This document shows positions 52,296-61,173 of a stretch of 64,000 nucleotides of DNA, in pieces. The notes beneath the pieces were generated by a model. It ran no database searches and had not been told where the DNA came from. It saw only the letters and a list, made by a program, of their open reading frames with translations. A program made the translations under genes and the position numbers. The stretch comes from Mesorhizobium sp. (GTDB lineage: Bacteria > Pseudomonadota > Alphaproteobacteria > Rhizobiales > Rhizobiaceae). Positions within the stretch are counted from its first letter, which is position 1. The number at the start of each line of letters is the position of its first letter. The stretch spans positions 62,001 to 126,000 of the forward strand of contig SAQG01000013.1 in NCBI GenBank assembly GCA_004020315.1, read 5' to 3'.

Positions 52296-53269
52296 CCACG
52301 TCCCCTCGTCACGCGATCGATAAGCATCGCGGCGAGGATTATAAGGCCAGTTGCCAGGAGCTGATAGAAGGACTGGACATTCATCAGCGTCAGGCCGTTG
52401 CGCATGGTGCCGAGGATGACGGCGCCCAGAATGGTGCCGACCACGCTGCCCTTGCCGCCCATCAGCGAGGCGCCGCCGATGGCGGCCGCAGCAATCGCGT
52501 CGAGCTCCCAGAGATTGCCGAGGATGGGTTCGGCAGCACCCAGCCGGCCGATCAGGATCTGCGCGGCAAGGGCCGCCAGCAGGCCCGAGATCATGTAGGC
52601 GGCGATCTTGGTGCGGGCGATCGGCACGCCGGCTATGTAGGCCGCCTCCTCATTGCCGCCGACGGCGAGCAGATACTCGCCGAAAGGCGTCTTCTTAAGG
52701 GTGATCCAGGCGACCAGCGCGACCACGGCCACGATGACGACCGCCAATGGCAGCCCGAACAGCGAGCCGTTGAAGATGGCGCGGAAGCCGGCAGGCAGGC
52801 CGAGCACCGGATTGCCGCCGGTATAGATCAGCGCCAGCGCCCGGTAGGTGCTCAGCGTTCCCAGCGTTACGATGAAGGGCTGCAGCCCGACATAGGCGAC
52901 CAGCACGCCGTTGAGCAGGCCGCAGACGAGGCCGATAGCGAAGCCGGCGGCGATGGCCAGCGGAAACGGCACGCCGGCAACCAGCATCGAGGCCGAGATG
53001 ACGGCCGAAAGTGCCGCCGTCGGCCCGACGGACAGATCGATGCCGCCCGAGATGATCACCAGCGTCATGCCCAATGCCAGGCAGGCATTGATGCTCGACT
53101 GCTGCAGGATGTTGATCAAATTGCGCTCAGCAAAGAAGCCGGGGACCAGCGCGCCGAAAACAGCGAGGATCACGACCAGGCCGATCAGCGTGCCGGCGTC
53201 GCGCACGGAAAACCGGTGCAGGAAATCCGCCTTTGGCCGCGCTGCTGTGTGTTCCGTTACATCAGTCAT
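52292..53269 (-). CDS. sugar ABC transporter permease (RbsC type)
   Basis: A 325-aa inner-membrane permease with about ten helices: ACLALGMTLVIISGGIDLSV, VAYVGLQPFIVTLGTLSTYR and LDAIAAAAIGGASLMGGKGS, the conserved CUT2 features. Forms the channel with the ATPase encoded upstream. It overlaps the regulator gene by 4 nt and begins 16 nt after the ATPase stop. Confidence 0.93.
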   Translation of the reverse strand: MTDVTEHTAARPKADFLHRFSVRDAGTLIGLVVILAVFGALVPGFFAERNLINILQQSSINACLALGMTLVIISGGIDLSVGPTAALSAVISASMLVAGVPFPLAIAAGFAIGLVCGLLNGVLVAYVGLQPFIVTLGTLSTYRALALIYTGGNPVLGLPAGFRAIFNGSLFGLPLAVVIVAVVALVAWITLKKTPFGEYLLAVGGNEEAAYIAGVPIARTKIAAYMISGLLAALAAQILIGRLGAAEPILGNLWELDAIAAAAIGGASLMGGKGSVVGTILGAVILGTMRNGLTLMNVQSFYQLLATGLIILAAMLIDRVTRGRG

Positions 53270-53285
53270 CCGCTGGTCCTGTCTG

Positions 53286-54812
53286 TTATACGCCGGCGTG
53301 GCGCGCCGTGCCGGCCTTCGCTTCCGTTTGCGGTATGGCGTGCGCCGCGATCGCCTGTTCGCTGAGATCGGCCCGGCCGAGTTCGGCGGCGACCGTGCCG
53401 TCGCGCATGACCAGCACGCGGTCGGCGAGCCGGATCACCTCGGGAAGCTCGGAGGACACGACGATTACCGAATGGCCCTCGGCGGCGAGCTCCTCGATCA
53501 AACGATAGATCTCCGCCTTGGCGCCGACATCGATGCCGCGCGTCGGCTCGTCGAACAGCAGAATGCGCGTTCCCGCCGCCAGCCAGCGGCCGATGATCGC
53601 CTTCTGCTGGTTGCCGCCGCTGAACAGCCGGATCGGCCGGTCGAGCAGGAACGGCCTGAGATTGACCCGCTTCATCTTCTCGGCCGCGACCCGTTTCAGC
53701 CTGGCGTGATCGATGACGCCGCGCGGTGCGAACACGCCCATCGACGCCAGCGCCATATTGCTGGAGATCGACCGCAACGGGACGATACCTTCGCGCTTGC
53801 GCTCCTCCGGCACCAGGCCGATACCGGCGGCGATGGCGTCGCGCGGACTGGAAAGTTTTATCGCCTTGCCGTCGATCTCGATTGCGCCTGACGAGGCGCG
53901 GTCGGCGCCGGCCAGCAGCCGTAGCAGTTCGGTACGGCCCGAGCCGACCAGGCCGGCAACGCCCAGCACCTCGCCGCGATGAAGGTCGAACGAGACGTCA
54001 CGGACCTTGATTGCCGAGGCGAGTCCGCGCACGCTCAGCGTGACCTCGCTGGAGGCGTGCGAGCGGTGCTGTTCCTGGGCAAGCTCGCGGCCGACCATCA
54101 TCGAAACGACCGCCTTTTCCGACACCTGCGCGAGATTGACGCAATCGACCACGACGCCGTCGCGCATGATGGTGGCGCGTTGGCAGATGCCGAACACCTC
54201 GTCCAATTTGTGCGAGACATAGACGACCGCGACACCGTCGCGGGCCAGGCCGGCAATGACTTCGGCCAGCCGCGAGAACTCGCTCGGCGTCAGGCTCGAT
54301 GTCGGCTCGTCCATCGCCACGATCCTGGCACGATCGAGCAGCGCCCGGGCGATCTCGACTATCTGCCGCTGCGCGACCTTCAGGCTGCCGAGCGGGGCTG
54401 CCGGATCGATAGTTGGGTCGATGGCGGCAAGGGCTTCCGCAGCGCGACGCTCCTGTTCGCGCCGGGCGACAAAGATGCCGCCGCGCGTCAGCGGATGGCC
54501 GAGGAACATGTTCTGGGCGACGCTGAGATGCGGCACCTGCTGCAATTCCTGATGGATCATGGCTACGCCCGCGGCGCGCGCGGCAACTGGGTTGTTCAGC
54601 GTCACCGGCCGACCGTCGATGAGCACGCTGCCCGCCGTCGGCCTGTAGACGCCCGACAGGATGCGCAGCAGTGTCGATTTGCCGGCGCCGTTTTCACCGA
54701 GCAGGCCATGGATTTCGCCGGCACCGACCGAAAAGGACACATCACAGAGCGCCCGCACAGCCGGAAACTCCTTGGAAATGCCTTCGAATTTCAGCCGGGT
54801 GATCACGGACAT
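53286..54812 (-). CDS. sugar ABC transporter ATPase with two nucleotide-binding domains
   Basis: A 508-aa RbsA-type ATPase. Domain 1: GENGAGKSTLLRIL, DEPTSSLTPSEFSRLAE. Domain 2: VAGLVGSGRTELLRLL (degenerate Walker A), LFSGGNQQKAIIGRWLA, FDEPTRGIDVGAKAEIYR. The start at 54812 (MSVITRLKFEGISKEF) is preferred to 54833. It lies 72 nt after the binding-protein stop, within the operon. Confidence 0.92.
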   Translation of the reverse strand: MSVITRLKFEGISKEFPAVRALCDVSFSVGAGEIHGLLGENGAGKSTLLRILSGVYRPTAGSVLIDGRPVTLNNPVAARAAGVAMIHQELQQVPHLSVAQNMFLGHPLTRGGIFVARREQERRAAEALAAIDPTIDPAAPLGSLKVAQRQIVEIARALLDRARIVAMDEPTSSLTPSEFSRLAEVIAGLARDGVAVVYVSHKLDEVFGICQRATIMRDGVVVDCVNLAQVSEKAVVSMMVGRELAQEQHRSHASSEVTLSVRGLASAIKVRDVSFDLHRGEVLGVAGLVGSGRTELLRLLAGADRASSGAIEIDGKAIKLSSPRDAIAAGIGLVPEERKREGIVPLRSISSNMALASMGVFAPRGVIDHARLKRVAAEKMKRVNLRPFLLDRPIRLFSGGNQQKAIIGRWLAAGTRILLFDEPTRGIDVGAKAEIYRLIEELAAEGHSVIVVSSELPEVIRLADRVLVMRDGTVAAELGRADLSEQAIAAHAIPQTEAKAGTARHAGV

Positions 54813-54884
54813 TGCTTCGGTTTCTCCAAGCAAGGTGCCGGCATCCAGAGCAACGAGGCTCTGGCCGGCACCTGCCCTTGTGCC

Positions 54885-55943
54885 TTAATTGCCCGCCGCA
54901 GCGTCCTCGAGCAGTGCCTTGCGCACGGCGTCGCCGGCGCCGGAATAGCGGTCGGCATTGTCCTTGGTGATCAGCGCCTGCGGCGTGGCGACGACGCGCG
55001 GCAGCTTCTGCCCGGCCACCAGTCGCAGCGCCGATTCCAGCGCCACTTCGCCGGTCAGCACCGGGAAACTATCGACGGTACCGGTCAGCTCGCCGGCGCG
55101 GATCGAAGCGTAGGCGTCGGAGATGCCGTCGGTGCCGAAGACGGCGACCTTGTCCTGCAGGCCGGCGGCCTTGACCGCCTCAACGATGCCCAGCGCCATG
55201 CCGTCATTGTTGGCATAGAAACCGATCAGGTCCGGGTGCTGCTGCAGGATGTTGGTGGCTGCGTCGTAGGAGGTCTGGCGGTCCCAGTTGCCGGGCACGC
55301 TGGCAACGACTTCGAACTTGCCGCCTTCGGTGATCGTGGTCTTGAAGCCGTCGGTGCGCTGCACGGCGGCGTAGACGCCGGCCTGGCCTTCGACGATGGC
55401 GACCTTGCCGCCATCCGGCCGGTTCTTGATGAACCATTTGGCGACGCGCACGCCATTGTCGCGCTGGACGTTGCCGACATAGTGCTCGGCCTGCGGGATG
55501 ACCGCGTCATTGACGTTGACCACCGGCACGTTGGCGGCCTTGGCCTGCTCCATGATCGGCTGCAGGTTGGAGTCGGTCTGCGGCGAGACGAGAAGCACGT
55601 TGTAGCCTTGCGTGACCAGGCCTTCGGCGATGGTGAGCTGGCCCAGTTGGTCGCCCTCGCTCTGCGCCGCCTGGTAGACGACGGGCACGCCGACGCGGTC
55701 GCCGAACGACTTGTAGCCCTCACCCAGCGAGCGCCAGTATTCGTTGGTCAGCGTCTTGGAGACAGCACCCGCCTTGGTGCCGTCGGGCAGCTTGGGAAAC
55801 GCGCCGAACTTGGCCTCGAGCTGCGCCCAGTCGATGCGGTCCTTCTCAGTGTCGGAATTGAGCGGCGCGAGGTCCGCGGAAAAGGCAGAGCCGATGGACA
55901 ACGCCATCAGGCCAGCGGCGGCGGTGGCAAGCAGAAATTTCAT
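54885..55943 (-). CDS. periplasmic sugar-binding protein
   Basis: A 352-aa type I binding protein with a signal peptide (MKFLLATAAAGLMALSIGSA, cut near FSA-DLA). Cleft segments: SKTLTNEYWRSLGEGYKSFG, LLVSPQTDSNLQPIMEQAKA, FYANNDGMALGIVEAVKAAG. It is longer than the paralog at 37887 because of about 40 extra residues at the N terminus (LNSDTEKDRIDWAQLEAKFG) seen in TorT/sugar-binding relatives. AGGGAGG stands before the ATG. Ligand unknown. Confidence 0.92.
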   Translation of the reverse strand: MKFLLATAAAGLMALSIGSAFSADLAPLNSDTEKDRIDWAQLEAKFGAFPKLPDGTKAGAVSKTLTNEYWRSLGEGYKSFGDRVGVPVVYQAAQSEGDQLGQLTIAEGLVTQGYNVLLVSPQTDSNLQPIMEQAKAANVPVVNVNDAVIPQAEHYVGNVQRDNGVRVAKWFIKNRPDGGKVAIVEGQAGVYAAVQRTDGFKTTITEGGKFEVVASVPGNWDRQTSYDAATNILQQHPDLIGFYANNDGMALGIVEAVKAAGLQDKVAVFGTDGISDAYASIRAGELTGTVDSFPVLTGEVALESALRLVAGQKLPRVVATPQALITKDNADRYSGAGDAVRKALLEDAAAGN

Positions 55944-55978
55944 GGTCTTTCCTCCCTTGTTGAAAAATGGCGCCGGCC

Positions 55979-56968
55979 TCAGCTGTCCGGCCCGAGCATG
56001 GCTTCCTGGGTGATGGCCTGCGACGCGACCGCATCCTGACGGTCGACGGCGGTGGACAGGCGGTTGTCCTTTTCCAACCGCTCGACGACGCGCAGCATGC
56101 GCTTGACGGTCGCGATGTTGACTTCGCATTCGTGGACCGGATCGAGCCCGGTCATGTCGGGGAACGTGTCGAAGTAGATGGCGCCGGCATAGCCGTCCCG
56201 ACGGATCTGCCTGAGCAGCTCGATCGTCTGCAGCGTATGCACCGCGCCGACCATCAGGCCGTCGTCACGCTTAGCGTAGCCGTCGTTGAGATGCACGCCG
56301 AGCAGCTTGCTGTGGCGCGCCACGAGTGCCGCGGCAAAGGCTGGCTGCTCGTCGGCATAGAGCACATGGGCGAAATCGAGCGTCACGCCGAGATTGGGCA
56401 GGCCGACATCGCGGATCGCCAGCAATGTCGTCGCCGCGTCGGGCATCAGGCTGTAGGAGCGCGGCTCGTTGGGCTTGTACTCCAGGCTGATCTGGCAATC
56501 GGGGTCATGCGCCGTAACTTCACGAATCCCATCGATTTCGTATTGCCACAGCGCCGCATAATCGGCCTGGAAGGCATAGTCGAAGCCATCCTGCCCGAGC
56601 CACAGCGTCATCAGATTGGCGCCCGCTTCGCGCGCGGCGTCGATGCCGGCCTTGGTCAGGTCGATGGCTTCGCGGCGAACTGCAGGATCTGGATTGGTGA
56701 AGGCGCCGAGCTTGAAGGCCGGATTGGAGTAATAGCGCATGGCGAAACCGTTGATCGAAAGCCCAACATCGCCGAGTTTTCGCGCCATTTCTGCCGGTTT
56801 TTCACCGACATGGTCGGGAAAATTGAGGTCGAGGTCGGTCAGCCCCGCAACCTTCGCCGCACGCGTCGCCATCTGCAGCATGGACGGCTTCCCGACAAGA
56901 TCAGGCCATTCGGCCTGTGGCCGCGAGGCAAAGGAATTGAGGCGAGTGGCGAAACGATTGGCTGTCAT
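55979..56968 (-). CDS. xylose-isomerase-like TIM-barrel protein (sugar isomerase/epimerase)
   Basis: A 329-aa AP-endonuclease-2/xylose-isomerase-fold enzyme. Metal-ligand positions can be traced: ISLEYKPNEPR (Glu), GVTLDFAHVLYADEQPAF (Asp and His), GVHLNDGYAKRDDGLMVGAV (His, Asp) and IYFDTFPDM. It probably isomerises or epimerises the sugar imported by the transporter before or after phosphorylation. First gene of the operon; the ATG at 56968 follows AAGGG. Rhamnose-isomerase-like and tagatose-epimerase-like functions cannot be told apart by eye. Confidence 0.85.
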   Translation of the reverse strand: MTANRFATRLNSFASRPQAEWPDLVGKPSMLQMATRAAKVAGLTDLDLNFPDHVGEKPAEMARKLGDVGLSINGFAMRYYSNPAFKLGAFTNPDPAVRREAIDLTKAGIDAAREAGANLMTLWLGQDGFDYAFQADYAALWQYEIDGIREVTAHDPDCQISLEYKPNEPRSYSLMPDAATTLLAIRDVGLPNLGVTLDFAHVLYADEQPAFAAALVARHSKLLGVHLNDGYAKRDDGLMVGAVHTLQTIELLRQIRRDGYAGAIYFDTFPDMTGLDPVHECEVNIATVKRMLRVVERLEKDNRLSTAVDRQDAVASQAITQEAMLGPDS

Positions 56969-56992
56969 GGATGACCCTTTGGTGGGCATAAC

Positions 56993-57018
56993 TTCACATA
57001 TATACAGATATTTGTAAA
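56993..57018 (-). promoter_or_regulatory. 26-nt imperfect palindrome, candidate RpiR operator
   Basis: On the minus strand TTTACAAATAT-CTGT-ATATATGTGAA: the two 11-nt arms match at 9 positions. It lies 25 nt upstream of the first gene of the operon that encodes its own RpiR regulator, where an operator is expected. It is markedly AT-rich in a GC-rich genome. Confidence 0.55.
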
Positions 57019-57176
57019 GTCATCGTTTGAGGTGCCCGCTGCGGCCAGACGGCGGGAGCTGTTTCGATCCGGCATGACGGCGGGCCGCAGAGGGGTGCAT
57101 CGGGAGGGCTGCGTCGGGAATGAAAAGCGGACTGCGACAGGTGATTTCGCCCCGAGTCCACGCATCTTGAAGCGGA

Positions 57177-57208
57177 GTTGTTACCGTTTTCGCGGAAACG
57201 GTAACAAC
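57177..57208. terminator. perfect 13-bp hairpin
   Basis: GTTGTTACCGTTT (57177-57189) pairs with AAACGGTAACAAC (57196-57208) around TCGCGG. It lies midway between divergent operons, so it is not an ordinary terminator for either; a double operator (two GTTACC half sites) is equally possible. Confidence 0.5.
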
Positions 57209-57419
57209 GGACCTGCAGCACATCGGTCGCTTGATGCCTTGGTTTCGACGGAACCTCGAAGACGTGGCGGTCGCGCCGAAGCCGTAGGGCCTGCGCATAG
57301 CAAGGTTCCGGGCAGCGCCGCTGTCGTAACCATGTACAACCGCCCGCCGCCCTTGCGTCTTGCACGCCAATTGGCCATCCTCGCCGACGTTAGTTGCACC
57401 GCGGCCGGGGGGTTCGCAC

Positions 57420-58022
57420 ATGCCGACGCTCTATGCGCTGAAACCGGCCTTCCAGGCGAAGCTGCGGCCGCTTGCCGACCGGCTGGCCGGGGCCAGCGTA
57501 ACCGCCAACCAGATAACGCTGCTGGCCGCCGCCCTGTCGGTCGCCACCGGCGTTGTGGTCGCGGCCCTTGCCGGCCATCGCGCGATCTTCCTGCTGATGC
57601 CGGTGGTGCTGTTTGCGCGCATGGCGCTCAACGCCATCGACGGCATGCTCGCGCGCGAGCATGGTCAGGCCTCGAAGCTCGGCATGTATCTCAACGAACT
57701 CTGCGACGTCGTCTCGGACCTCGCGCTGATCCTGGCCTTTGCCCCTCTCTTTCCTGCCTGGGGCGTCATCGCTTTCGCCATCGCGGCGGTGCTTGTGGAA
57801 TTTGCCGGCGTGCTCGGCATCGCGGCGGGCACAGGGCGCAATTATGCCGGGCCGTTCGGCAAGAGCGATCGGGCGCTGGCGCTCGGCATCGTCGCCTTCC
57901 TCGTCGCCTGCGGCCTGTGGGTGGAAGCGATCACGCCGTTTGTGTTTCCGGCAATGGCTACACTCTCGCTGGTGACCGCCATCAACCGGATACGCAGCGG
58001 CCTTAACGGGAGCGGCGACTGA
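57420..58022 (+). CDS. ynbA: CDP-alcohol phosphatidyltransferase, YnbA-like, with altered motif
   Basis: A 200-aa inner-membrane enzyme with about six helices. The family motif D..DG..AR........G...D...D appears as N..DG..AR........G...N...D (ALNAIDGMLAREHGQ then GMYLNELCDVVSD), so the first and third aspartates are asparagine. The normal reaction joins an alcohol to the phosphatidyl group of CDP-diacylglycerol. Gene neighbours (hydrolase/methyltransferase, PAP2/phosphatase, CdsA-like) are those of E. coli ynbABCD, hence the YnbA assignment. Start at 57420 (MPTLYALKPAFQ) has a G-rich ribosome site. First gene of the cluster. Confidence 0.85.
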   Translation: MPTLYALKPAFQAKLRPLADRLAGASVTANQITLLAAALSVATGVVVAALAGHRAIFLLMPVVLFARMALNAIDGMLAREHGQASKLGMYLNELCDVVSDLALILAFAPLFPAWGVIAFAIAAVLVEFAGVLGIAAGTGRNYAGPFGKSDRALALGIVAFLVACGLWVEAITPFVFPAMATLSLVTAINRIRSGLNGSGD

Positions 58023-58051
58023 ATTCCGGTCGGGTCCGCCAGGGGAAAAAC

Positions 58052-59836
58052 ATGCTTCACGAACAGACGATCGCCGCTGCTTCCGCAAGTGAGCAGCGGG
58101 TGGCACAGGAGCGCACCTTCCGCACGCATGACGGCACCGAGATCTTCTACCGCTATTGGCCGGCGATCGGGCAATCCGCCAAGGGCGCGATCCTGCTGTT
58201 CCACCGCGGCCACGAGCATGGCGGCCGCATGGCGCATCTGGTCGACGAACTCGACATGCCCGACCATGCCTTCTATGCCTGGGACGCGCGCGGCAATGGC
58301 CGCTCGGCCGGCGAACGCGGCTATGCGCCGTCCTTTGCAGCACTGGTGCGCGACATCGATTGTTTCGTGCGCGAGATCGGCAGAGACGGGTTCGGCCAGC
58401 GCGACATCGCGCTGATCGCGCAATCCTTCGGCGCCGTGCTCGCCGCCGCCTGGGTGCATGATTATGCGCCGCAGATTCGCGCTTTGGTGCTGGCTTCGCC
58501 GGCCTTCTCGGTCAAGCTCTACGTGCCCTTCGCCAAGCAGGGCATTGCGCTGTGGCAGAAGATCAAGGGCCGCTTCTTCGTCAATTCCTACGTCAAGGCC
58601 AAGTTCCTGACGCATGACCCCGAGCGCATCGCCTCCTTCGAGGCCGATCCGCTGATCACGCGGCCGATCGCCTCCAACATCCTGGTCGAGCTCTACGACC
58701 ACGCCGCGCGCATCGTCTCGGATGCCCGCGCCATCACCGCGCCGACGCAATTGCTGATCTCCGGCAGCGACTGGGTTGTGCGGCATGGGCCGCAGCACGA
58801 ATTCTTCGTCAATCTCGCCAGCCCGGCCAAGGAGCGGCATGTGCTGCCGGGTTTCTTCCACGACACGCTCGGCGAACGCGACCGCCGCAAGGCCCTCGAC
58901 CTGATCAAGCCGTTCCTCGACAGACAGTTCGCGACGCCGGAGAAGCCGGTCGACCTGACCACGGCCGACCGCGCCGGCTACACACGCGACGAGGCCGACC
59001 GGCTGGCCTCGCCGCTCGCTTTGCTGTCACCAAAAGGCCTCTATTGGGCAATGAGCCGCGCCTCGATCCGCATGGGCGCGTGGCTGTCGTCGGGCATGAA
59101 GACGGGGATCGCCACCGGCTTCGATTCCGGCTCGACGCTCGACTATGTCTACGAGAACGAGGCGCGGGGCACCGGTCCGCTCGGCCGTATGATCGACCGC
59201 ACCTTTCTCGACGCCATCGGCTGGCGCGGCATCCGCCAGCGCAAGCTGCATTTGGAAGAGCTGATCGGCAGCGCCACCCAGATGCTGAAGGGCGCCAGCC
59301 GGCCGGTCCATATCGTCGATATCGCTGCCGGCCACGGCCGCTATGTGCTCGACGCGGTCGCCAAATGCACTGAGCCGCCGGCCAGCGTGCGGCTGCAGGA
59401 CTTCTCCGACCTCAACGTTTCGCTCGGCTGCAAGCTGATAGCCGAGCGGCACCTGCCGACCAGCGTCTCGTTCCACCAAGCAGACGCCTTCGATGCCGAG
59501 ATGCTTGCCGGGCTCGATCCGGCCCCGGACCTCGCCATCGTCTCCGGGCTTTACGAATTGTTTTCCGACAACGCCATGATCACCCGCTCGCTGGGCGGGC
59601 TGGCCAAAGCGATGCAGCCCGGCAGTCTGCTTCTCTACACCAACCAGCCCTGGCATCCGCAGCTCGAAATGATCGCGCGCAGCTTGACTTCGCATCGCGG
59701 CGGCCAGGCTTGGGTGATGCGCCGGCGCACGCAAGGCGAGATGGACCAACTGGTGACGGCAGCCGGTTTCGAGAAGCTCGACCAGCGCATCGACCAGTGG
59801 GGTATCTTCACCGTTTCGGTCGCGCGGCGCGTCTGA
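58052..59836 (+). CDS. ynbC: bifunctional alpha/beta hydrolase / SAM methyltransferase, YnbC-like
   Basis: A 594-aa fusion. Residues 1-290: alpha/beta hydrolase of the monoglyceride-lipase type (FHRGHEHGGRMAHLVDEL, WDARGNGRSAGERGY, elbow IAQSFGAVLAAAW with A in place of the first Gly, HVLPGFFHDTLGERDR with the His). Residues about 330-594: class I methyltransferase (HIVDIAAGHGRYVLDAV, VSGLYELFSDN). Same architecture as E. coli YnbC. Likely acts on a lipid intermediate of the pathway: deacylation plus methylation. GGGGAAA precedes the ATG; next gene starts 2 nt after the stop. Confidence 0.9.
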   Translation: MLHEQTIAAASASEQRVAQERTFRTHDGTEIFYRYWPAIGQSAKGAILLFHRGHEHGGRMAHLVDELDMPDHAFYAWDARGNGRSAGERGYAPSFAALVRDIDCFVREIGRDGFGQRDIALIAQSFGAVLAAAWVHDYAPQIRALVLASPAFSVKLYVPFAKQGIALWQKIKGRFFVNSYVKAKFLTHDPERIASFEADPLITRPIASNILVELYDHAARIVSDARAITAPTQLLISGSDWVVRHGPQHEFFVNLASPAKERHVLPGFFHDTLGERDRRKALDLIKPFLDRQFATPEKPVDLTTADRAGYTRDEADRLASPLALLSPKGLYWAMSRASIRMGAWLSSGMKTGIATGFDSGSTLDYVYENEARGTGPLGRMIDRTFLDAIGWRGIRQRKLHLEELIGSATQMLKGASRPVHIVDIAAGHGRYVLDAVAKCTEPPASVRLQDFSDLNVSLGCKLIAERHLPTSVSFHQADAFDAEMLAGLDPAPDLAIVSGLYELFSDNAMITRSLGGLAKAMQPGSLLLYTNQPWHPQLEMIARSLTSHRGGQAWVMRRRTQGEMDQLVTAAGFEKLDQRIDQWGIFTVSVARRV

Positions 59837-59838
59837 GC

Positions 59839-61173
59839 ATGGTCTCGCCTGCCGTTGCCCCTGCCCTTTCTGCCTCTGAGCGCGAGCCGTACGCCGGAAT
59901 CGCGCTGCGGGCGGCGCTGTGGTTGGCGTTTCTGGCGCCGTTCTTCTACACGACCTATGGCTTCGCCAACTGGCTAGCGTCGCAGCGCGACGATGTCGGC
60001 AGCATCGTCTTCGAATGGGAGCGCGGCATCCCGTTCATCGCCTGGACGATCGTGCCCTATTGGTCGATCAACCTGTTCTACGGCCTGTCGCTGCTGTTGA
60101 ACGATACGAAGCGCGGCGTCGACCGGCTCGCCGGTCGTTATCTCACGGCGCAACTCATCGCCGTCGCCTGCTTCATCCTGTTCCCGCTGACGGCGACCTT
60201 CGTGAGACCCGAAACCAGCGGCCTGCCGGGCTTCATGTTTGCGGTGCTCGGCGGCTTCGACAAGCCGTTCAACCAGGCGCCGTCGCTGCACATCGCACTG
60301 CTGGTCATCATCTGGGATCATTGGCGTTATCGGCTCAAAGGCATGGCCGGCGTCGTCTGGCATGCCTGGTGTTTCCTGATCGGCGCCTCGGTGCTGACGA
60401 CGTGGCAGCACCATGTCATCGATATCCCGACCGGCGCTTTGCTCGGCTTCTTCGCCCTGTGGCTGTTTCCGCGCGACGGCGAATTGCCGTTCGCCGGCTT
60501 CCGCCTGACCGCCGATGCCATGTCCAGGCGGCTGGCGCTGTTCTACGCGCTGGGCGCCGCACTGGCGCTGGCCGGCGCCGTTGCCGGCGCCTTCGTCTCG
60601 GCGCTGTGGCTCATCCTGCTGTGGCCGGCGCTGGCGCTTGGCATCGTCGCCTTCGCCTATGCCGGGGCCGGCGCCAAAGTGTTCCAGAAAGCGCCTGACG
60701 GCAGCGTATCGCTGGCCAGCCGTGTTTTGTTGCTGCCTTACCGGCTTGGCGCCAGGGTCAATGCATGGATATGGACGCGCAAGCTGCCGCCGCATGTCGC
60801 AATTGCCGACGGCGTCTTCCTCGGCCGCTTTCCCACAGCCGCCGAGGCCGACGCCTTCGGCACGGTGATCGACCTTGCCGGCGAGTTGGAGCGGCCGCGC
60901 GGCGTCACCTGCCGCTGGACGGCTGTCGCCATGGTCGATCTCTTGCCGCCATCGCAGGCGGCGCAAGCGCAAGCGGTGGCGGCGATCGAGGCGGCGCGCG
61001 GCCACGGCACGGTGCTGGTCTGCTGCGCACTCGGCTTCCAGCGCAGTGCCGGCGTCGTCGCCGAATGGCTGGTTGCCACTGGCCGCTCGCCAACGCCGGC
61101 GCAGGCGCACAAGCGGCTCGCGGCGTCGGGCCGGCCGGTACATCTTCGGATCGCGGCGGACGAGCCGGCATGA
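59839..61173 (+). CDS. ynbD: PAP2 / dual-specificity phosphatase fusion, YnbD-like
   Basis: A 444-aa membrane protein. About six helices (residues 20-300) contain a PAP2-like core with QAPSLHIALLVI and TTWQHHVIDIPTGALLG, corresponding to PSGH and SR....H...D, although the Ser-Arg of the latter is Trp-Gln. The C-terminal 150 residues form a cytoplasmic dual-specificity phosphatase with the intact CX5R loop (VCCALGFQRSAGVVAEW). Architecture equals E. coli YnbD. Probably dephosphorylates a phospholipid headgroup intermediate. The stop overlaps the next gene by 4 nt. Confidence 0.9.
   Translation: MVSPAVAPALSASEREPYAGIALRAALWLAFLAPFFYTTYGFANWLASQRDDVGSIVFEWERGIPFIAWTIVPYWSINLFYGLSLLLNDTKRGVDRLAGRYLTAQLIAVACFILFPLTATFVRPETSGLPGFMFAVLGGFDKPFNQAPSLHIALLVIIWDHWRYRLKGMAGVVWHAWCFLIGASVLTTWQHHVIDIPTGALLGFFALWLFPRDGELPFAGFRLTADAMSRRLALFYALGAALALAGAVAGAFVSALWLILLWPALALGIVAFAYAGAGAKVFQKAPDGSVSLASRVLLLPYRLGARVNAWIWTRKLPPHVAIADGVFLGRFPTAAEADAFGTVIDLAGELERPRGVTCRWTAVAMVDLLPPSQAAQAQAVAAIEAARGHGTVLVCCALGFQRSAGVVAEWLVATGRSPTPAQAHKRLAASGRPVHLRIAADEPA

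Larger units (their letters stand above)
56969..57419. other. intergenic control region between two divergent operons
   Basis: Carries the 26-nt palindrome (56993-57018) next to the sugar operon and a 13-bp perfect hairpin (57177-57208) in the middle. No gene with a convincing start was found, although several chance frames cross it. Confidence 0.5.

Noticed and set aside
53979..56039. Plus-strand open frame of 686 codons opposite the sugar ABC genes
   Set aside because: Shadow of the ATPase and binding-protein genes.
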